Positions 10,372 to 19,954 of a DNA stretch of 20,338 nt are shown piece after piece. Numbering within the stretch: position 1 is the stretch's first letter; every line of letters begins with the position of its first letter. The DNA is from Azolla pinnata. Taxonomy: Eukaryota; Streptophyta; Polypodiopsida; Salviniales; Salviniaceae. The notes beneath the pieces are model-generated. The model had not been told where the DNA came from, ran no database searches, and saw nothing but the letters and a program-made list of their open reading frames with translations. Both the position numbers and the translations under genes were made by a program. The stretch is taken from positions 1 to 20,338 of the forward strand of contig JBBBWG010011258.1 of NCBI GenBank assembly GCA_037176905.1, read 5' to 3'.

Positions 10372-13300
10372 CTGTAATAAAACCAGCAGAGGGATGAAGG
10401 AGTTTCTTTCATGAGATGACATGCGATTAAGAAAACAATTTCTCAAAAGAAGACAATAGAATCGCCGTGTTGGCATCTGAAACAGATTTCACGATAAAGC
10501 TTTGGAAAGACAAATCCATAGATATTCACAAGTCAAACACAATTAAATTTTTTACCAAGGTGACATCATTGCACAATATTAAAATGTACACACATTTCCC
10601 CCGAACAGATGTTGAAGAACTCAATGCACAGATACCCGAATCGGAACCTTAGCCCTTCGAGTACAAAACAAAGGGATTATCACCCTTTCACACCATACAT
10701 TATATCAGCAAATTCACAGGGGTTAGCTCAAAATTACAATCAGAAAAAAGAAAACATCACTACTATAATCGTATGTCATTTTCAAGTGCCAACAATGCTG
10801 TCCAGAATAACCATTCACTCCGGTTGCGACAAAAAACTGTCTACTACCACAAAATCATGAACGCTAAAAGTTAAATGTACTTCCAGAAATTTCTCCAAGA
10901 AAATTTTGATTCTTGAAAGCAAAGCTTAAACTCAAAGCTTAAAGCATACCATTGAAGATTTCCTTCATGTAAAAAAACTTGCCCAGATTACATTGACAAG
11001 ATCATGATGGCACACTTCCACTCCCTTTAGTTACTTAAATTTTTGTACTTTATCCTTCCTTAGATGGAATTCTTCAAAAATAATCTAAGGTCGATCCTCA
11101 CTCATCATGAATCTCTGATTGCAGATGCACATGTTATATAGGATCATATATCAAGCAACCGTCAGGGACTACATATGCATCAAACATAGACACATGTCTC
11201 CTCCAGGCTCAAGCAAATAATTGCTTCTTTAAAGCCTAAACAAATAGTGACAAACCTTTGCTTCTTTAAAGCCTAAACAAATAGTGACAAACCTTCACCA
11301 AGATGCTTCTATGAGGCTCACTCCATTGAAACTGAAAAAGATGAAAAATATGTGAGAAACATAAAAACATACCCAACAGTTTCTGGTTTTCGTTGATTCA
11401 AAGTGTTTCCTTTACTGGTACTTAGATCAACTTTCATACCACCATTTGAGCCACTCAATATATGAGTTGTATTTGAATCTGAAATTTCCTTCTGAAAAGA
11501 AATAATAAGGATAAAATAATCAAATAAAAAGATACATATATATGACCTTGAAAAAATGAATGGTCACAAAATTACCATACCTTACAAATTTCTTCACTTT
11601 CACTAGAAATGTCAATCGTGACATGATCAACATTCTGGTTTTCTTTTTTTCGTTGCCCTGATTGTAAGCAATGTGTAGAACACCCAAAGACCTCGGATTT
11701 TAGATCACATGATGAATCTGGAAATGAGTCGTTTATGCTAGATTTTACACCCTCAAATAATGATCCTTTAACTTTTAATTTTACCAACATGTACTTATAA
11801 TTCTGCTGAAATTTATAAAACGTTTAGTACAATATCTCACAATGCATATTTTTCCGTGGCACAAGGCCTCTATATCTCCATTTCTTCAGGTCAGGTGCTT
11901 TTTCCTTTGCATTTGCACATGAATGCGGCACATGACGATGTCCACGACAAGTTACAGGATATTGAACTCCATCCCACATGCGACACAATAACTTGCTTGC
12001 TAGTTCATCAGCACAAGGATAATGAAAGCTCCGACGACATGCCTTCACGCGGCAACCCAAGGTAGCTCCATATTCTCTACATGCAGAGCATGTCTTTTCA
12101 TAGAACACAAAAGGAAACCATCTAAATTTTTTATTAGTCATAAAGAGATATATGTACTATATATTTGCATGATATTCCTCACCAAAGTTTTCCCGCGTTT
12201 TACTGCATCATACAAACCTTGAAGCACCTCTCCTTCTTCATACACCTACAATTTGAGAGAATTTTAGTTCACAAGTATGTGACCGTTGTTTTTTCTAAAT
12301 ACACTGACGATTTTGATCTTTCTAAATATATTGATGATTGGCCAATGAATGAGACACGCATCCTGAATCCTAATCATGCAAAAAACTCAAACTATTGCAC
12401 ATCCCATAACTTTAGAGATCTGATTTTAATTAGAAACAAAGACATGAGAAGGTTGGACATTTCATGTCCAATTTCGCAGCTATGAAAAACACTAAACACC
12501 TGTATAACTTATAAGCATGTACTCAAACAAAGCTTTCTACCAAGAAGAATAGTCCTAGACACTAACCTCAGATGACCAGAGACCACACATTTTATGGACA
12601 ACTCCACTCCAAGATATTTCATCATTCTTCTTGGTCTTGTTGTTCTTTCTTGTGGACATTCCTGACATCAGCTTTCTACAGAAAAACTTTTGATATTTCA
12701 AACCTCAAAAAGAAAATAATAACAACAGATTTACACTAACATACAATTTGAGAGCCGAATCGCAGACGCAGTAATGAAGCCGTGATCCACAACACCAAGA
12801 GTACCACTCACCCATCAGTAATGATGGGCCTCTTCGGCACAGGTCACACAACATGCCAATATCCCACATATGCGGCTTTGGCTCAACCATTTTTGATAAA
12901 ACCGCCTTTTCAACAACAATTACAGGCTCCTTAGACTTCTCTTTAATAACAACAAATGGCAATGTGTTCTTATCGATCATCCTCTTTTTCCTTCGTTGAG
13001 ATACAATACTTGGTGAGTGCAATGTTGTTTCTTCAGCCCATGTTTCCTTTTCCCTGACCACGTCATCCCTTATTGTAGTTGAATTTTGGGTGAGGCTTTG
13101 TGTGCTCTTGTTGCTTTGGGACCATTCCACATCAGGAGTCTTTACTTTTACTCTAGGCAGAATATCCTCGTCTTTCAGCAATATGCCATTTTCAGAATGA
13201 TTGTTATTGCAATTGGCTAAACAATATTCTGGAAATGTCATTCCCTTAATACTCCACTCATTATCCACTATCTCCTGATCTCTCCTACATGCGTCATTAT

Positions 13301-16124
13301 TTTCTTCTTGCTTCCTCTCGATTTTATGATTTTTTAAGCATATTCTACTACTGGGTTCACCTTTCTTCGTACACTCATCATCACTTTGATCTAAAATAAT
13401 GAACTCCTGCTGTTTCAACATGGCTTGCGCTCTGCCTAAACCATAACGCATCTGTGATTCTGAGGCTTTGAAAAGTGTATAAAATAAGAGGAATATCAGA
13501 AACAATTACGAAATCATCCCCTACAAATTGACTTCTCATATCTGCAGATCAGATTCTTAATTAAAATACTAATCTGAAACTAATAGCTGAACATTAGACA
13601 TGAAGAATCAATACGTAATCTCTCAGTGCTCCAATTTTAAGGAAGAAATGACAACCCAAAACACTTCTTTCAGATTCTTTTGCCAACATAACATGATGTA
13701 GAATCCACAAAGGCCAGTATTGCAAAGCATTACAGGTATCCACACAAACATATTTGAGATATAGATATCTCTGAAGCAAGAAAAGCACCTTCAATATCAG
13801 ATGATAACACCTCGTATGTCAATTAACCAGGTGGTGGGACACTTACGTTACATCATCTGGAACATGATCCATGACCCAAAGGCCCTGGTCACAATGTTCG
13901 AGATGATGTAGCCTAAGTTCCCAATTTACTTCAACCTCTTCAGAAGTTGAGGTCTTTATCCTATCTGTACAGCTCTAAATTGGTTTTCCAGACTCTATAA
14001 TAATAATGCACTAGACATCCACACAGACTATAATCAAGAAATAGCAAATGATATAGCATGGTGTTCTCCATCTATCACATTGACGCTCTATAACCATGAG
14101 CAAAAACTATTTATATAACCCAGAGTATAAGCTACCTTTGGGCTCATGTAACTCTTTAGTCTGATTTCACTGCCTATGACTACTAGATCAATTAGCTAGA
14201 ACGCTGTAAATTGAGTGAAAATGCACCCATACCAGAAAGCGGATCACAAACCCACAACACACAAGTACAGTTGATAAAATGGTCCAGAGCAAAACGAATA
14301 TCTATTGCATTGGGTTGTTGCAGGATCGACATCATATAGATTTATGGAATGAAGGATCTACACCAAAAACAAAAGATTGACTGCCTCTCAAATCTTACAA
14401 AATGATCCATCTTATTTGAAGTTCCTTGTTCTTTCTTCTCCTTTGTTTCTGTAAAATCATATTCTTCCGCATTTAAGCAATGCTTTATACACCTCAGTCT
14501 TCGTATGTTCCTAAGTGCCACGAATGGGGGCAGAAGACAATAACCAAGGAATCCATTTCGTGGACTTGGAAACCAAATTCTTTATCTCCGTGTCTGTAGC
14601 TATGGGATAGAGAGCATAGTAATCAAGAATTCTATTTTAGGAACTTGGAAACACATTGTTCCATGAATGTGTACATAAAATAGAGGTCGTTAAGAAAAAG
14701 CCAACGACATATACAGAGGTAATTAAACACTCGTAAGGACACCCTATATGAAGCACAACTAATTTTAACATGTATGAGTACTTTAGGAAGAAACTTCACC
14801 TTTTTTGTTCGAATTATGTTGAAGAAATGATTGTTGACTTAGAGGAGATTCAAAGCTGCAAGCTAGATCAGGTGTCTCGTTTTTTAATGATCCAGCTGTC
14901 AAACTAGGTTCCTTTGTAACGCTAAATATTCCACAACCATGGACGTCAAGCTTGATGTCATTTTTCTTGTTACTTCCAATTGCTGACTTAAACTCTTTCG
15001 AAACATCCACCTTATCTTCTTTTCTTTCGATGTCTGCAACCATACATCCGAGATGTAGTTAAAGGGTGTGTGGGCTTCAAAATTCAAGTGATCATATAGA
15101 ACATCATTCTGGATAGAAATACAGTTTCCAAGTGTAAAAGGTACAACTGGAAACAGACTTTCCATGAATGAACTAAGCAAAACATGGCTTGATAGTGACT
15201 ATCCAGCGTGCATGTTCCTTCTATATTCTCATCTCCAATACTTTGTATTTATACATTAATTATCTCTTGGTTTTATGTATGTATGTGCCTATCTATGTAT
15301 ACTAAGAATAGATATATAAGATAATATATATGTGTGTGTATGTATGTATGTATTCACAGCATGAAAGCATCAAGAACGAGTATGCAGACTAGGCCAAGGA
15401 GATGAAAAAACATACCTTGGATGGAACTACAATCTCCCATGGTTTCCATACTTTTATCACCAATACTTGCATTCATACAGGACGTTGACATTGTCCTTCT
15501 TCTCTTTTGACAGCCACCTCCATGCGATGTTTTTGGATGTTTTCTGGTTTCTTCATCACTACAAACATTTAGATAATGAAAACTTGGTTGATGGTGTTTC
15601 TTTTTCGAGGAAGAACTTGTTTTCTTTCTCTTATGGTAATAAACTCTGGTCGATTCATCAACTATATTATCTAAAAGCCAATTTTTGGTGCTATGATAGC
15701 CACAATGACCACAAGAAGTAACTTTGTTCCAGACGCGTCTTGACAACTTGCTGTTGGCACACAACCATTTTTTCTTTCTATATTGCTCCCTGTAATGAGC
15801 TTTTAAGCTACTCTTGCTGTCATTCTTGTCAGATATGTTGCTTAAATCATGATAGCTATTTGATTTACATGTTTGCTTACAAACATGTTCCCTGCAATGT
15901 TTCGGATGCTTATGTGTCGGAGTTAGTGATTGCTCTCTTGCATGCTTTTCTTTTCTTTTAAAGGGGCAATGGTGATCTAATCCGCTATTCCCAACAGATA
16001 CTTTTCTATGATGCATCCCATGATCATTACTATTACTGCTGTCTTCAGTACTGCTACTGCTACCATTGTAGTAGCTACTATTGTCATTGTAACTGCTATC
16101 ATCGCCTGTAGAAGATTCTTTCAT
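7510..16124 (-). CDS. ePHD-SET histone-lysine N-methyltransferase, SUV39-class (SUVR-like)
   Basis: Model exons, minus strand: 16124-15416, 15033-14800, 13465-12745, 12675-12567, 12245-12183, 12093-11932, 11805-11581, 11491-11373, 10371-10222, 10143-9918, 9837-9677, 8381-8292, 8180-8082 and 7753-7510. All but one junction are GT-AG, in frame, and join recognisable motifs, giving 1103 residues. Order: Ser/Asn-rich acidic head and basic Cys/His region (1-236), linker with a SUMO-interaction-like motif (337-345), ePHD (521-666), second SUMO-like motif (728-738), pre-SET (about 780-960), SET (about 960-1064) and post-SET (1085-1096). The SET core has NHSC (1021-1024) and YDYG (1061-1064), both catalytic-site motifs, so activity is likely. 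Family knowledge: SUV39-class enzymes methylate histone H3, usually K9. Weak points: the donor at 11931 (GTGCCG) is poor and alternative, and the ATG at 16124 may be preceded by another exon. Which residue it methylates is unknown. Confidence 0.8.
8382..9676 (-). other. large intron splitting pre-SET from SET, with a 131-codon open frame
   Basis: The donor is GTTTAC after 9677 and the acceptor is TGTAG before 8381. Inside, a minus-strand frame at 9166-8771 is open for 131 codons without a recognisable domain or good flanking splice sites. The rest is AT-rich with nothing I can assign. Confidence 0.6.
10372..11372 (-). other. 1-kb intron before the pre-SET
   Basis: AT-rich intron with donor GTATGT and acceptor ATTACAG. 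Apart from the 37-bp duplication at 11222-11295 I see nothing in it; the plus-strand open frames at 10467-10860 have no motif. Confidence 0.6.
11222..11295. repeat. perfect tandem duplication of 37 bp
   Basis: Two identical head-to-tail copies, beginning TGCTTCTTTAAAGCC at 11222 and 11259. Perfect identity suggests a recent event. It lies in an intron of the SET gene. Confidence 0.95.
11590..11622 (-). other. candidate SUMO-interaction motif 2 ([11 protein letters not shown])
   Basis: Codons 728-738 of the SET gene read [11 protein letters not shown]: a branched hydrophobic core directly followed by serines and acids, the pattern of a phospho-regulated SUMO-interaction motif. Short motifs arise by chance; it is more notable because a second one exists in the same protein. 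Confidence 0.45.
11932..12848 (-). other. extended PHD (ePHD) finger coding block, BRCA1/BARD1-like
   Basis: Four exons spell a full ePHD in order: CDLC (residues 521-524), [40 protein letters not shown], and [10 protein letters not shown]. That is the CxxC/HxxC half-finger plus a C4HC3 PHD. GA-LGC....CRRSFH..CA with a preceding VY is the signature I associate with plant BRCA1 and BARD1 ePHDs, and also occurs in ATX proteins. The introns between the parts are 89, 321 and 69 nt and phases fit. The domain binds histone tails or nucleosomes in known members; its ligand here is unknown. The end depends on the unresolved donor at 11931. Confidence 0.82.
13374..13403 (-). other. candidate SUMO-interaction motif 1 ([10 protein letters not shown])
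   Basis: Codons 336-345 of the SET gene read [10 protein letters not shown], a textbook hydrophobic core plus acidic/serine tail. It sits in a disordered linker before the ePHD. Inference only. Confidence 0.5.
13466..14799 (-). other. 1.3-kb intron of the SET gene, nothing further seen
   Basis: Donor GTGAAG at 14799 and acceptor TTCAAAG before 13465; the split alanine codon (G|CC) fixes the phase. The interior is AT-rich with no convincing open frame or repeat. A short frame at 13594-13794 has no motif. Confidence 0.6.
15274..15353. repeat. TATG/TGTA-rich microsatellite region
   Basis: Degenerate tetranucleotide TATG and TG runs in the intron 15034-15415 of the SET gene. Confidence 0.75.
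15416..16124 (-). other. N-terminal exon of the SET protein
   Basis: This exon encodes residues 1-236: an acidic Ser/Asn/Tyr-rich head (1-35), then a Cys/His-rich basic region, a CGHC pair (138-141) followed by [20 protein letters not shown], a polySer/Lys stretch (169-176), and a basic patch QKRRR that could be a nuclear localisation signal. The WLLDN...RVYY segment recalls the WLIDNG...VYY piece found before zinc-binding residues in plant IDM1-type PHD proteins; this is a resemblance from memory. The ATG follows an AAAG that could itself be a splice acceptor. Confidence 0.65.
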
Positions 16125-16460
16125 CTTTGGACTAGTAAAAAATATCAATAAACATGATTAGTAATTGAGTTCAATCGAACTAACATCATCTTTTAGTAAT
16201 TAGACTACTCTCGACTTGCACGCATCCCGCAAGGTTTTTTCAAAAAACGATGTCCTCATTTACTTAAGTTCCAAATGAATTTCCCAATTGCCTTTATGTA
16301 AGTACTTAAAGCAGTGATACAATTCGAGATATATGCATACATATACATACCATTCTCGTTGGTAGTGCGTGCTTATTTAGGTTTTTTAAACCAGACATGG
16401 AGGTCTGCTCCAGTTTTCTTATTCAGTAACACCTGACCATTTCTCCTTGTGGGGCCTTAC

Positions 16461-16502
16461 ATCAATCAAAATACGCTTGTGAGAATGCACGGGTTTGCCC
16501 AT
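16461..16502 (-). CDS. possible first coding exon of the SET gene
   Basis: ATG at 16502 opens MGKPVHSHKRILID and ends at a strong GTAAGG donor in phase 0. The acceptor TCCAAAG just before 16124 is also phase 0, so the join would add 14 residues. Other routes exist, including a GTATGT donor near 16352. Without transcripts the choice is open. Confidence 0.3.
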
Positions 16503-16585
16503 GAATACATACGTATGTATGTGTCAACATGTGATGAAGCCGGATGAAAGCAACGAGGAAAATGAAGGGCATACCAGAAAAACCT

Positions 16586-16594
16586 AAACCCTAA
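16586..16594 (+). promoter_or_regulatory. telo-box AAACCCTAA in the SET gene 5' region
   Basis: An exact AAACCCTAA lies in AACCTAAACCCTAAACCCC, about 85 bp upstream of the possible first ATG and reversed relative to the gene. Telo-boxes work in either orientation in known plant promoters. Confidence 0.5.
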
Positions 16595-16602
16595 ACCCCG
16601 AA

Positions 16603-17077
16603 CAAAACACAAAAGAAACAAGGCATAATAGGTTGTATATCCAATCCAATCAGTGAAGGGACGTCCGCAGTAGAACGCAACAAGGAGAAAGCAAACATAA
16701 TGTTAGATGAGCAATTGAGGAACACTAAGGGGACGATTGAAAGAAAGAGCTTCCGAATGCATGGTCAACAGTTAGCAGCATGGTGCTCAAAAAAGAAACA
16801 GGACGAGGATGAAACACAAGGAATACAAAACAAACGATCTAATTTGATGAGAGAAAGGGAAGGGATCGCCCAGAAGCTACAGCAAAAGTAAAGAACAAGA
16901 TGGCGGAAGCAAAAAGATTAGAACTTCTGATCGCCAAGATTTTAGCGGATTAGAAAGAGGGCAGGAATTTCGAAGTAGCATGGGGAGGAGAAGCGGTACC
17001 TGTGAACTTTCCTCCGTCTGTGTGTCAGTGCGCGACAGAAGAGAAGGGAAGGATCGCCATAGCTCGATCAGCGAAGC

Positions 17078-17123
<46 letters not shown>

Positions 17124-18336
17124 TATTTGTCCAAATGCGTATCGTATATTGTGTATACCGTATATCGTATATGGAACACCGTACACCGTATTCCCTTTCC
17201 CTATTCCGTATGCGTATGTCAGTGATTCTGGTGTGTAATAAATAAATAGAGAAGAGAGTTTTGTATTATATGCATATATGTATCCATGCATTGCTATAAA
17301 ATCATCATCGTAAATCGAGTGCGAGAGACGTACTGAGACCGTGTGCGCATCATTGTGTTCCGTCTGAGCACCGTAATTATCATGTATCCGTATGCATACA
17401 TGTGATGCAAACGATAGGCTCATATGATGATTGTTGTCAACACTACGAATGTGTGCATATACTGTATTATGCATCGATGCATTCCTCTTCGGGCCATCTT
17501 TGCCCCTCCCTAACAGCTTGCTGCTCGAGCGCAGTTCATTGGGTTATGTAGGATCTTAAAAAAGCAGAGGCCCTGATGTGCACGAACGCAGAACGGTTTT
17601 CTAGGAATCAGGACCTCGTGGCAAGCTAATTACTATGACTTCTTTATAAAAGCACTCGTTTTTAATCAAGATGGTCAGCCTTTTGACCTTTTAGTTCATT
17701 CCCGGATCGAAAAAAGAAGAAGCAAGGTCATTCACAAAGGTTCGATATGTTTGATGAGATGGTGTAGCAGTAGCATCTGATGTTGTTGTCCGAGTTCCAA
17801 GGTGTGACTCTGTTGTTTTAAGTTGGCTAGTCGTAGAAGTTGGTGATCAGCAATTCTTTGATAGAATTGGATTATTTATGTAGAGCTATTTCTAGTTCTT
17901 CTTTTTTAACCTCCCCACCCCCCATCATTATCGAGCTGCTCCGTACAAGAATCGAGCATACGGAAGAACCGAGTTCCACCATCAAAAAACGAACTTGTAA
18001 AAACGAGCAGCTCCAGATATCATATTGGCCCTACAACCGAGTCATGCAAGAGTCACGCACTAATTTAAATCTATATTTAACATGATATCGGAGCTATAGC
18101 TCCCCGATTTATGACATGCTTGATGGGATGCCCTTGCATTGGACATGTCGATTCAAGCACAAGCCGAGATTGAATTGAAGCCTCGATCAAGAGAAAGGAC
18201 AATGTGTCGGTCATATACATACAAATTTTCAATGTGGAGGGAACTACTATATGACAATGCATCCAAACATGCGCCCAGGCAGAATACATGTGCATACCTA
18301 GAGATGCAAACATACAAATGTACGTACATACATTGC
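16603..18336. other. intergenic region, no confident gene
   Basis: Contains the SET gene 5' flank, a plus-strand frame open from 16595 to 16891 (first ATG 16700, Glu/Lys/Gln-rich, coiled-coil-like), a 40-bp GA tract, a GTATA/CCGTA-rich stretch at 17140-17220, and from 17500 on AT-rich sequence with no motif. A 14-bp palindrome GGAGCTATAGCTCC sits near 18089-18102. Confidence 0.5.
17081..17120. repeat. (AG)20 microsatellite
   Basis: Twenty uninterrupted AG dinucleotides upstream of the SET gene. As (CT)20 on the gene strand it would be a target type for plant GAGA-binding BPC proteins if it lies in the promoter. Confidence 0.95.
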
Positions 18337-18635
18337 ATATCATGAGTACTAGTGCAAAATGGCTTATATAAATATTCAAACTTATGACCTATAGGTGTAA
18401 ATGCTAAATCCTTGATCCACCAAGCTCATGTTTTACAATATAAATATAATAATGTCTGTAACATCTGCTGACATCGCAAGCAAGTCTGTTGAGCCACCAA
18501 GAGGCAATTATCCACGATAGCAGCATGGCAGACATGCATGAGGCGTACATCTATATAAAAGGCTAGATGGCCTTAGTATTGAACCTTTTCGGTTCAAATT
18601 GTCACGGTGAAAGCTTGTCAATAACAATGGACTCG
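18337..18635 (+). repeat. 5' LTR (approximate)
   Basis: It aligns in order with 19955-20275. Shared blocks include AAAATG.CTTATATA, ATATTCAAAC.TATGA, ATGCATGAGGC.TACAT and ATTGAACC.TT..GGTT. A TATA box (TATATAAAA) lies at 18552-18560. The primer-binding site is not clear. Confidence 0.7.
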
Positions 18636-18737
18636 AAAGACACAAATATGATAATAAAAAAAGTAGATACAAACAAGAAGACAAGATATTGATTTCTAAG
18701 CACCAATGTCATGAAAACATACCGATGACTAGACATT

Positions 18738-19233
18738 TTGACGTTCACAAGACATTAGAGCTTATTACTCAAAACTATAGGTGGCCTTAGCTTCGAAGCT
18801 TTGTCAAAGACTATCTTCGCACTTGTGATGTTTGTTATCGATATAAAATTCAACAAAATCAACCATACAGTTTGTTACACCCATTGCCGACTCCAACTAC
18901 TCCATGGAAATCTCTCTGATTCATTTCATTAAAGATCTATCACTTTCTAAAGGTTATGACGACATTTTCACCGTGGTTGACCCTTTCACCAAAATATCAC
19001 ATTTCTTTCCATGTTTGAAGACCTTTACTAGTCATGACACACCAAATTTTGTCATGCAAGAAATATTTAAACATCATTGCCTTCCAAATGATATTATTAG
19101 TAATCGAGGACCTTAGTTCATCTCAAAGTCTTGGAAACACTTACTTGAGATCCTCAAAATATTTTGTAAACTCTCTTCAAATTAACACCCTCGGATTGAT
19201 GGTCAAAGTGAATGAACAAACAAAATATTAGAA
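18738..19233 (+). pseudogene. integrase fragment of the LTR element
   Basis: Frames restart at 18740 and 18904 and read HKTLELITQNYRWP, then a zinc-finger CDVC, then PLPTPTTPW, the stretch that leads into the core, FTVVDPFTKISHFFP holding the first catalytic Asp, and NDIISNRGP, where the second catalytic Asp is Asn (codon 19102). In-frame stops occur at 18788 and 19114 and a frameshift at about 18905-18920. The tail to 19233 is scrambled. The copy cannot be active. Confidence 0.8.
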
Positions 19234-19611
19234 TAATATCTTCAATGTTTCATCAATTATTAGTAAGATGACTAAGTTGATTTTTTGTATATGGTAGAGT
19301 TTGCATACAAAAACTCTATTCATTCTTCTACAAGATACACTCTATTCTTTGCAAACATAAGATATCATTCTCATTGGATTGTGTTTGAACATTCAGATAT
19401 TTCCAACAACCCTATTGTTCAAGATTGTTTATTGCAATTAAAGGACAATATCCAAGCTTTCCGATAATTTGCTTCATGAATAGGCTTCATATAAATAAGT
19501 GGCAAATCGACAAAGTTTGGACGCCAACTCTATGACTAAACCTAAGTTAGGGATCTTGTATGGTGAGTATGACGCTAAGACCATCAACTTCTTTATCCTT
19601 TCAATGATGTT

Positions 19612-19890
19612 GTGTTTCGTTTAGAGCTACTTAAACATATGAATCTTCATCTAGTATTCCATGTCTCATTATTAGAATATTCTAAGACTATATCTATTCC
19701 AGATCCACTCCCACCTCTAGTTTACCTTACAAAAGGACTAGAATATGAAGTTAAAGCTATTTTGGTGGCGAAAGTCATGCGCAACAAGTTATATTGTTTT
19801 GTGAACTAGCTTGGATATACGCCTAATGATCGGACATAGGAGCCTGTTGAGAATGTTACATCAATGCTCCTAAACTTCTACAAGAATTTT
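19612..19890 (+). pseudogene. integrase C-terminus and chromodomain remnant
   Basis: Reads FHVSLLEYSK, IPDPLPPLVY, LEYEVKAILVAKVMRNKLYC, then stop, LGYTPNDRT, stop, EPVENV. FHVSLL marks the integrase C-terminal end and YEVKAIL...LGY....EP.EN is the chromodomain pattern. Both stops (19807-19809 and near 19840) sit where the family has Trp. Confidence 0.8.
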
Positions 19891-19940
19891 ACTGCCTCTA
19901 CCCCAATAAGCTTTTGTTTTGACTCGTGCAACTCATGGTC

Positions 19941-19954
19941 AAATGAGGGAGATA
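19941..19954 (+). other. polypurine tract candidate
   Basis: AAATGAGGGAGATA directly precedes the second LTR, the position expected for the plus-strand primer site. Confidence 0.55.

Noticed and set aside
15467..15961. Two plus-strand frames of 73-84 codons
   Set aside because: They are antisense shadows of the N-terminal exon of the SET gene.
17002..17474. Overlapping frames of 78-149 codons
   Set aside because: They owe their length to the (AG)20 tract and nearby repetitive GTATA sequence, and show runs of Arg-Glu or Ser-Leu.
17933..18014. Inverted GAGCTGCTC / GAGCAGCTC pair
   Set aside because: Nine-base arms about 70 bp apart are expected by chance and no element edges or transposase remnants are present.
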